Shown one piece after another: positions 16,015 through 21,533 of a DNA stretch of 48,540 bases. Each line of letters begins with the position of its first letter. The stretch's first letter is position 1. The DNA comes from an uncultured Verrucomicrobiales bacterium. Its GTDB lineage: Bacteria; Verrucomicrobiota; Verrucomicrobiia; Verrucomicrobiales; Akkermansiaceae. The notes under the pieces are model-generated. The model had not been told where the DNA came from. It saw only the letters and a program-made list of their open reading frames with translations, and did no database searches. The DNA is taken from NCBI GenBank assembly GCA_937901085.1, contig CALCHQ010000132.1, forward strand, positions 1 to 48,540. Reading direction: 5' to 3'. Position numbers and translations under genes: made by a program.

Positions 16015-16578
16015 ATGATGAAGAAACTTTGCTTGTTGATGGTGCTGGCTCTGGGAATGAGCCTGTTCCCGGCAGGCGCACAGGATACGCCGGAGACGGT
16101 GGCTGCTGAAGAGGCCTCCGGCTTGCCGGTGGTGGCGCAAATCCTTTCTGAAGCAAAGTTTCTCACAAAGAAGAAGCCGAACCTCAAGGCTCGCTATTTC
16201 ATTTTCCTCCGTTCCACGAGCTGGTGCGTACCCTGCCACATGATTTGCCCCCAGCTGCTCAAGGATTACAGCAAGATGAAATCCTCCAAGGCGGAATTGA
16301 TTCTGCTCGGGCAGGAAGAGGAAGCCACCGTCAGGCAGTACATGAAGGAGCATGGCTTCAAGTGTCCGGGGGTGCTTGGGGCGGAATTAGGGGAAATCCC
16401 CGGTTTTGACCTTTCCGGCTTTGCTTCTCCCGCTCTCTGCATTGTGACGGCCGATGGCCGGTTTGTGGGCAAATTGGGCGGAACGAATATGTACACCTGG
16501 CGCAAGATGCTCAAGGCTTACCAGGCCGAAGAGGCCAGGAAGAAGCGGGCTGAGAAACAATCCTCCCGGCCGGAATAA
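16015..16578 (+). CDS. Exported thioredoxin-fold protein
   Basis: 187 residues. Signal peptide 1-22 (LMVLALGMSLFPAGAQ). The core has the CxxC active site in TSWCVPCHMICP and a cis-Pro region SPALCIVTADGRFVGKLGG. Such periplasmic proteins reduce or isomerise disulfides, or serve cytochrome maturation. The motif WCVPC differs from classical WCGPC. The start is set by GAAGGAGG at 16001-16008, 7 bases before ATG 16015 (a second ATG follows at once). It is read with the upstream helicase gene; the functional link is unclear. The C-terminal tail is Lys/Arg/Glu-rich. Confidence 0.8.
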   Translation: MMKKLCLLMVLALGMSLFPAGAQDTPETVAAEEASGLPVVAQILSEAKFLTKKKPNLKARYFIFLRSTSWCVPCHMICPQLLKDYSKMKSSKAELILLGQEEEATVRQYMKEHGFKCPGVLGAELGEIPGFDLSGFASPALCIVTADGRFVGKLGGTNMYTWRKMLKAYQAEEARKKRAEKQSSRPE

Positions 16579-16593
16579 AGCGCGGGAGGGTGT

Positions 16594-16728
16594 TCAGCGG
16601 CAGCTGGTGATGGCTCTGCTGGTGGAACTGCCTGCACCCGTGCCGGAACTGTTGAGCAGCCCCAGTATCAGGCAGGCAGCCATGGCCAGCATGGCGCTGA
16701 TGATGATGAATGGATGATTGAGATTCAT
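16594..16728 (-). CDS. Possible 44-residue membrane peptide
   Basis: Minus-strand frame from ATG 16728 to TGA 16594: MNLNHPFIIISAMLAMAACL, then a short hydrophobic continuation, then a Ser/Gly/Thr-rich tail ending in TSCR. One membrane helix of about 20 residues is predicted. It is convergent with the thioredoxin-fold gene. There is no clear ribosome-binding site or promoter. I report it because the hydrophobic block is continuous and the stretch has no other gene. Confidence 0.35.
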   Translation of the reverse strand: MNLNHPFIIISAMLAMAACLILGLLNSSGTGAGSSTSRAITSCR

Positions 16729-16813
16729 GGCCGGGTGATTCAGCTTTTCTTATTCTTACCACGTTTTGCAGCAAGGTCAAGATAAAAAAAGAGAAGTCTG
16801 CTGCGGACCATAC

Positions 16814-16833
16814 GTGTCCCAAAGATTTGGGAT
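16814..16833. repeat. Palindromic relative of the island-end repeat
   Basis: GTGTCCCAAAG at 16814-16824 is the reverse complement of the first 11 bases of the repeats at 17004 and 18651. It continues into TTTGGGAT, forming an imperfect palindrome. It lies at the left margin of the AT-rich island. Confidence 0.6.
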
Positions 16834-16840
16834 ACGTGGA

Positions 16841-16866
16841 TTTACGATTGACTATTTACGATTGAC
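16841..16866 (+). repeat. Two tandem copies of TTTACGATTGAC
   Basis: TTTACGATTGAC occurs at 16841-16852 and 16855-16866, separated by 2 bases. Low-complexity repeats of this style often mark intergenic insertion points. No gene is seen between 16729 and 17045. Confidence 0.75.
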
Positions 16867-17003
16867 GAATTGAAAGTTAGCGGCTTACGCCGATAGACCA
16901 AGAATGGGTGCTTACTGCCGATGGTGAGGCGGGCGATACCCTGCTACGAATTTTCACACAGAACACTATGCCATTATGTCTTTTAGGGCTATTTTCCCAT
17001 AAT

Positions 17004-17019
17004 CTTTGGGACACATGTG
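17004..17019 (+). repeat. 16-bp direct repeat, left copy
   Basis: CTTTGGGACACATGTG, identical to the copy at 18651-18666. The pair brackets the acyltransferase gene and the gene remnant behind it. Confidence 0.8.
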
Positions 17020-17087
17020 CATAAAGTCTGACGCAGCGCCTTTTTATGCTGTACATCGCATTGCCGATGCTGTACAGTACCCGAGCC

Positions 17088-18095
17088 ATGGGAAATACGG
17101 GAACGAAAAGAAATGACTGGATTGAATCGGTGCGAGTACTGGCTATGTTGCTGATAATTATGTTTCATATGCCCGCATCAGAGCTACCTGTCGCAGATGA
17201 GCATTGCCTGTCATCAGTAATACTATCGTTCATGTTTCAACCTGCAGCATCCCTTTTCGTCTTTTTCTTCCTTGCCGGTTATTTCACGAAAAAAAACATG
17301 GCTGTCAAGAAATGGCTGTATCGAATTGTAGCACTGCTTGTTCCTTATTTTATATGGAATGGTCTTTTTGCATTCGGACTTAATGACGAAATAACATGGG
17401 GAAGAGTATTTGGTATTGGTGCCGGTTCCTTCATTTGTGCAGATTATCCATTGTGGTTTGTTTTGGCGGTTATATACATGACTGTTTTTTGGCCAATATG
17501 GCGGTTTTCTCCGGAAATTGCTGCGGTTGTTTGTCTCGTTATGTCTTTATGTGGTAACAGCTGGCATTGCGAACTTCTGACGCATTTGCCTATGCCTCGT
17601 CCTGTTGATTTTTTAATTTTTCTGTGTGGTGTATGTGCCGGGAGGGTTTCCTTAGATGTGTTGCAGAAGATATTTGTATACCTTTTTGTTCCTCTTTTGT
17701 TTATTCTCATTATAGGTAAGTATTATTATTCAATACCATGTTTGGACATAGTTGCTGCTGCTTTATTGTTGTCATTTATGGCATGTGTTTCAAGAGTATG
17801 TCCTTGCGTTGTCCGTTTTGCGGCAAAATATAGTTATGCCGTCTTTTTGAGCTATGCTACCCATGCCGGCGTAATCTTTTTATTGGGTAAACTTTATCAA
17901 GCATATTTTACTCAGTATGCAACTTTGGTGCGCGAAATGTATATACCACTAACCTTTCTTCTTTTTATATTTAACGTATTAGCATTCAGGTTAATGTGCA
18001 GATTTGTTCCTTGGCTTCTTCCGTTTATCGCACATTCCGGAAAATTATTTTGGACGCGCAAACAAAACACAACACGTGTGGCCGGTTCTTGCTGA
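17088..18095 (+). CDS. Acyltransferase-3 family membrane protein
   Basis: About 335 residues and strongly hydrophobic, with about ten membrane helices. The N terminus has the family pattern RNDWIESVRVLAMLLIIMFH, in which the Arg and the His at the end of the first helix are the conserved acceptors. Such enzymes O-acetylate or otherwise acylate surface polysaccharides, peptidoglycan or lipids. ATG 17046 would add 14 residues; I prefer 17088, since the family begins a few residues before the Asp-Trp-Ile. Base composition is distinctly AT-rich and codon use differs from the neighbours. It lies alone between copies of a 16-bp repeat, so recent acquisition is likely. The transferred group and acceptor cannot be told. 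Confidence 0.8.
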   Translation: MGNTGTKRNDWIESVRVLAMLLIIMFHMPASELPVADEHCLSSVILSFMFQPAASLFVFFFLAGYFTKKNMAVKKWLYRIVALLVPYFIWNGLFAFGLNDEITWGRVFGIGAGSFICADYPLWFVLAVIYMTVFWPIWRFSPEIAAVVCLVMSLCGNSWHCELLTHLPMPRPVDFLIFLCGVCAGRVSLDVLQKIFVYLFVPLLFILIIGKYYYSIPCLDIVAAALLLSFMACVSRVCPCVVRFAAKYSYAVFLSYATHAGVIFLLGKLYQAYFTQYATLVREMYIPLTFLLFIFNVLAFRLMCRFVPWLLPFIAHSGKLFWTRKQNTTRVAGSC

Positions 18096-18650
18096 CTAAT
18101 TAACGAGTTCCTCTTTTTTGGCTTAGCCTCTTCACAAGACAGAAAACGCCCAAAGGTATTTGCTCCGCTTTTTTAATCCACATGTACTCCAAAGTTTCCT
18201 AGCTCATAAGGCGAAAGCCCGATGAGATATGGAGTTGCGGAAAAACGACGCAGACTTTATGTTCACGGCGTATCAATAGCAACATTTTCAGGGCCTTCTT
18301 GCGTCAAACACAGCGGATTATCCAGCCATTTTGTCAGTTGTATCGTACTGAACATAGCCTGGCGAATCAAAGAGACCAGATTCGACATGTACCAAGGGAA
18401 CTTGGCATTCGCTTTTAGATGGCGTAACAGCAGAAGCGCTATCATCGCGCACCAGATCTGGCTCATTACAGCTTTTTGTTAGTGCCAAGAAAGCTCTTGA
18501 TTCTTTCTTGCAATCTGAGGAAAAAGATGTAGTTGAGCCATGGAAGGTTTTGTGCAACCCCAGTATATGGTTTACTGGGTTAAACTCAACCTTCCATTTA
18601 TTTTTTGTGACTTCCTTATTGTCGATATGTCTTTGTCCCCTTCTGACAAA

Positions 18651-18666
18651 CTTTGGGACACATGTG
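18651..18666 (+). repeat. 16-bp direct repeat, right copy
   Basis: CTTTGGGACACATGTG, identical to 17004-17019. GC-rich DNA resumes directly to its right, with the terminator of the porin gene. Confidence 0.8.
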
Positions 18667-18676
18667 GCTGCGGACG

Positions 18677-18720
18677 GGAAAAGAAAAGCGGCGCAGCGTT
18701 CCGTCGGGAAGCTGCGCCGC
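18677..18720 (-). terminator. Terminator of the first porin gene
   Basis: Minus strand GCGGCGCAGC (18711-18720) pairs with GCTGCGCCGC (18688-18697), followed by TTTTCTTTTCC. Confidence 0.85.
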
Positions 18721-18746
18721 AGATGAAGGGAAGTTATCCTCGCTTA

Positions 18747-19937
18747 TCAGAAGGCCACATAGGCCTGGATGCCGGTGGCACTCACGGTGCTGACATCGCG
18801 GTAGGCGGGGTCGATGTAGAGCTGGTAGAACGGTGCCAGGGACACGTAGTTGTTCAGCTCGAAGTGGTAGGTGAGTTCGATGACCTTCTCGTAGGCGTTG
18901 ACCAGCTTGTTCGTGTCGGTATTAGCGCACTTGTAGGCACCGATGCAGGCACCGAAGTAGTCCTGCGGACGGTTGGGAACAAGACGCAGCGTGGTGCCGA
19001 GCATGATTTCCTTGCGGGCGCGCTGGTATTCGCTGCTGGCGCAGGCGAGGCGGGCATAGACCTTCACGCGGTCAGACAGGTTGTATTCCACTCCCGTCAT
19101 GATACCGGCAGCGTCGTGTTCGCGCTCGCGGCCCGTAGCATCGGGGGTGTCCATGGTGCAGAAGAAGGGAGCGATGCGCCAGGTACCCTTGCCGTCAGCA
19201 AAGTGGTGGCCATATTCGGTGATAAGGGCCCAGCCGTTGGTGTTACTCCAGTTGAAGGGGTTGTCGCCCAGACCCAGCCCCGTGCCGATAAAGGCGGCGG
19301 TGACAAAGTTGTCCGGGTCAATCTCGTGCTGCAGCACAGCACCGGGAGTGCCGTAGTACATGGGAAGAACGGGGGACTTTTCAAAAGCGTCGTTCACGAA
19401 GCGGGCGTGGCCGATGCGGTCGAAGTACAGGCTCATCCAGATGGAACCCACGCTCAGGCAGGTGCGCTTGTTGTTGAAGTACTGGCGCAGGGTGGCGTTG
19501 AGAACGTAGTAACCGGCAGGGCCCACGGAGTCGGTGTGCTGGCCGGTGCCGATGCCAAGGCCGCCATCATAGAAGCGCTCCTTGTTGGCAGAATCGTGGT
19601 CGAGCCCCCAGGAACCGCAGGCAGCGACGCTCAGCCAGGTACCGCCATTCACCTCATCGCGGATGAGGCGCTGATCCACCTGGGTGTAAAGAAGAGCCAG
19701 GTTGCAGCTGGATTCATAGCCGGGGCTCTGGTTGTCAATGGCCCAGTGGGCGCCGTAGAGTTCCACGAAGAAACCGGTGCCGGTGGCTTCGTAGAGTTTT
19801 TTCTTGAGAGAGGGAGCATTCTCGCCGGGGATGGTCAGGGGACCATCGTAGAACATGCGGTAGGAATCGCAGGTGTTATCTGCCTGAGCAAGACCGGCAA
19901 GAGCCATCAGTGAAAAGAGGAGGGACTTGGTTTTCAT
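18747..19937 (-). CDS. OprB-like outer-membrane porin
   Basis: 396 residues from MKTKSLLF. An in-frame ATG at 19973 is less likely, since it would precede the signal peptide. Signal peptide to about LAQA. The mature part is rich in aromatic and alternating polar residues and ends with a beta strand and terminal Phe (IQAYVAF), as outer-membrane barrels do. The C-terminal stretch YVSLAPFYQLYIDPAYR matches the OprB/carbohydrate-porin pattern of a final-strand Gln-Tyr-x-x-(Asn/Asp)-Pro. It is a paralogue of the porin at 20131-21369; both share RLI(R/Q)DEV(N/D)GGTWL, YFNNKR and NPFxWS. It is a single gene with its own terminator, separated from the iron operon by that operon's terminator. Substrate unknown. 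Confidence 0.75.
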   Translation of the reverse strand: MKTKSLLFSLMALAGLAQADNTCDSYRMFYDGPLTIPGENAPSLKKKLYEATGTGFFVELYGAHWAIDNQSPGYESSCNLALLYTQVDQRLIRDEVNGGTWLSVAACGSWGLDHDSANKERFYDGGLGIGTGQHTDSVGPAGYYVLNATLRQYFNNKRTCLSVGSIWMSLYFDRIGHARFVNDAFEKSPVLPMYYGTPGAVLQHEIDPDNFVTAAFIGTGLGLGDNPFNWSNTNGWALITEYGHHFADGKGTWRIAPFFCTMDTPDATGREREHDAAGIMTGVEYNLSDRVKVYARLACASSEYQRARKEIMLGTTLRLVPNRPQDYFGACIGAYKCANTDTNKLVNAYEKVIELTYHFELNNYVSLAPFYQLYIDPAYRDVSTVSATGIQAYVAF

Positions 19938-20051
19938 GTCAGGAATGTTAGTGGTTGCGCGAAGGTAACACATAATAACGAGAGAGGCAAGCTAATATGT
20001 TCATCTGGCGCTGTTTTTGTGGCATAAAGGGTGCTTCCTCCCTCCTGGAAG

Positions 20052-20093
20052 CAAAAAAGGTGTCCCGCCGGGTACACGACCTCCCGGCGGGAC
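20052..20093 (-). terminator. Terminator of the feo-porin operon
   Basis: Minus strand GTCCCGCCGGG (20083-20093) pairs with CCCGGCGGGAC (20062-20072), followed by ACCTTTTTTGC. Eleven perfect pairs. Confidence 0.88.
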
Positions 20094-20130
20094 TGTGTCT
20101 GCATACACGTTACAGCACAAGTGAAGGGTT

Positions 20131-21369
20131 TCAGAAGGAGAGAACCGACTGCACGCCCCAGATGCTTTCGCTGCTGGCGCTGCGGTAGGCCGGGTTCTGG
20201 ATGAACTGGTAGTGCGGCATAATCTTCAGGTAATCGTTCACCTGGAAGTTATATACGACTTCCACTACCTGTTCGCGCTTGTGGCCGGGGAGACCGCTTT
20301 CCTCGTCGATGTAGGCGGGTGCTTCCGCATTGTTGCGGGCGCCTTTGAAAATGCCGTAGGAAAGGCCCAGGAAATCGTCCTCCCGGCCGGAGATGAGTTT
20401 CAGGTGGGTACCCATGCTCAGTTCGGCAGCATTGCCGAGTTCATCGTAACGGGCCAGGCCTGTGCGGGTGTAAATGGTGCAGGCGTCGCACAGGGTGTAT
20501 TCGATGCTGGCGGCCACGCCCCAGTTTCGGTCGTTGGCCTCGCCCTCGTTGTCGATGCTCTGGTAGAAGGGGGTGAGCCGGAAGGTGGCATCGCCACCGG
20601 CAAAGGTGTGCCCCCATTCACCCACGAGTATATAGCCATGACCATCGCTCCAGCGGAAGGGATTGCTGCGGTAGGTGGAATCTGTGCGGGAGATGGCGCC
20701 CATCACGTAATCGGCGGGGGTGAGTTCCTGCTGGTAGACCACGCCCAGGTTCGCATCGGTCAGCGGCACTATCGTGGTGTTGATGAAGACGCTGTTCGCA
20801 AAGGAGGAGAAGGAATCGTTGGCAATGCTGACGCAGTCGAAATAGTTGGTCAGATTCACCATGCCGCCGATAATGCAGCTTCGCTTGTTGTTGAAGTAGT
20901 GCATGACGGCCAGCTCCGGAATGACTGCATCAGCCGGGCCGTAAATGTCGCAATGCGGGTAGGAGACACTGCCGAAGCCATCGGCAAACAAGGAACTCTT
21001 TTTGGCGGAGCGGCCATCCAGCGCCCACGAGCCGGAAAGCTCGGCACGCAGCCATGTGCCGCCGTCCACTTCGTCCTGAATAAGCCGCTGGTTCAGCGCA
21101 GCATGCAGCAGGAAGAAGTGGTTATGAAGGTTGGTGCCGGAGATGGCCTTGTGCGGTTGCCAATAGGCATAGGCGGTATCCACATACCATTCTGTGCCGT
21201 AGCGTTCGCTGGCTTTTATCTTATAGGCGGGGTCGCCGTCTTCCGGGGTGAACATGTTGATACCCTGGAGAAGTTCTCCTGCCGTCGGCTCTGAGGTTTC
21301 GCCAGCCATCACAGGCAGAGCCATGAGCCCGGCCAGTGCTGTTGCGATGATGTTCTTGTGTGTTTTCAT
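20131..21369 (-). CDS. OprB-like outer-membrane porin, last gene of the feo operon
   Basis: 412 residues. Signal peptide MKTHKNIIATALAGLMALPVMA. Barrel-like mature chain ending YLKIMPHYQFIQNPAYR and a terminal Phe (VQSVLSF), the OprB-type end. It is paralogous to the porin at 18747-19937. Its ATG lies only 8 bases behind the stop of the small Cys-rich Feo-associated gene, with no promoter or terminator between, so it should be transcribed with feoA and feoB and controlled by the boxes upstream of feoA. That suggests a function in passage of iron, or of a ligand needed when iron is low, rather than general sugar uptake. This is an inference from position. Confidence 0.78.
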   Translation of the reverse strand: MKTHKNIIATALAGLMALPVMAGETSEPTAGELLQGINMFTPEDGDPAYKIKASERYGTEWYVDTAYAYWQPHKAISGTNLHNHFFLLHAALNQRLIQDEVDGGTWLRAELSGSWALDGRSAKKSSLFADGFGSVSYPHCDIYGPADAVIPELAVMHYFNNKRSCIIGGMVNLTNYFDCVSIANDSFSSFANSVFINTTIVPLTDANLGVVYQQELTPADYVMGAISRTDSTYRSNPFRWSDGHGYILVGEWGHTFAGGDATFRLTPFYQSIDNEGEANDRNWGVAASIEYTLCDACTIYTRTGLARYDELGNAAELSMGTHLKLISGREDDFLGLSYGIFKGARNNAEAPAYIDEESGLPGHKREQVVEVVYNFQVNDYLKIMPHYQFIQNPAYRSASSESIWGVQSVLSF

Positions 21370-21377
21370 ATGAAGTG

Positions 21378-21524
21378 TTATGGGTTGCTGCTTTTTCTGT
21401 GGCAGTTGCAGCCGCAGCCGCTGCAGTTACCGGCGCAGGCGCCACCCTTTTTGCGGCGCGCGCAGGCCCGCAGGGCCAGCCCTGCCAGGGCCACCAGTAT
21501 CAGAGTGATGATGATGTCTGCCAT
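21378..21524 (-). CDS. FeoB-associated Cys-rich membrane peptide
   Basis: 48 residues: MADIIITLILVALAGLALRA forms one membrane helix. A basic CARRKKGGA linker follows, then CAGNCSGCGCNCHRKSSNP with five closely spaced Cys and one His. This is the plan of the FeoB-associated Cys-rich proteins found behind feoB in many bacteria, which may act like FeoC or as a metal-binding adaptor. It begins 9 bases after the FeoB stop and ends 8 bases before the porin gene. There is no Shine-Dalgarno sequence, which is usual in this window. Residues suited to binding iron or a cluster are visible; function is not proven. Confidence 0.8.
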   Translation of the reverse strand: MADIIITLILVALAGLALRACARRKKGGACAGNCSGCGCNCHRKSSNP

Positions 21525-21533
21525 GGCGGAGGA

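Larger units (their letters stand above)
18229..18726 (+). pseudogene. Probable decayed gene, unidentified
   Basis: One frame starting at ATG 18229 (MELRKNDADFMFTAYQ) reads protein-like through three in-frame stops (18277, 18349, 18355). It then continues with a coherent stretch SGSLQLFVSAKKALDSFLQS and EEKDVVEPWKVLCNPSIWF before fading. I do not recognise the family. The stops fall in otherwise plausible sequence, which suggests an inactivated gene rather than random DNA. It lies in the AT-rich island between the acyltransferase gene and the right 16-bp repeat. No intact gene is seen from 18096 to 18746. Confidence 0.35.

Noticed and set aside
14316..16187. 623-codon minus-strand frame opposite the helicase and thioredoxin-fold genes
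   Set aside because: Antisense shadow; low-complexity His/Gln/Leu translation, while the plus strand has complete helicase motifs.
16877..17089. 70-codon minus-strand frame between the repeats left of the acyltransferase gene
   Set aside because: No hydrophobic or conserved pattern, no start signal, and overlaps the repeat and the acyltransferase start region.
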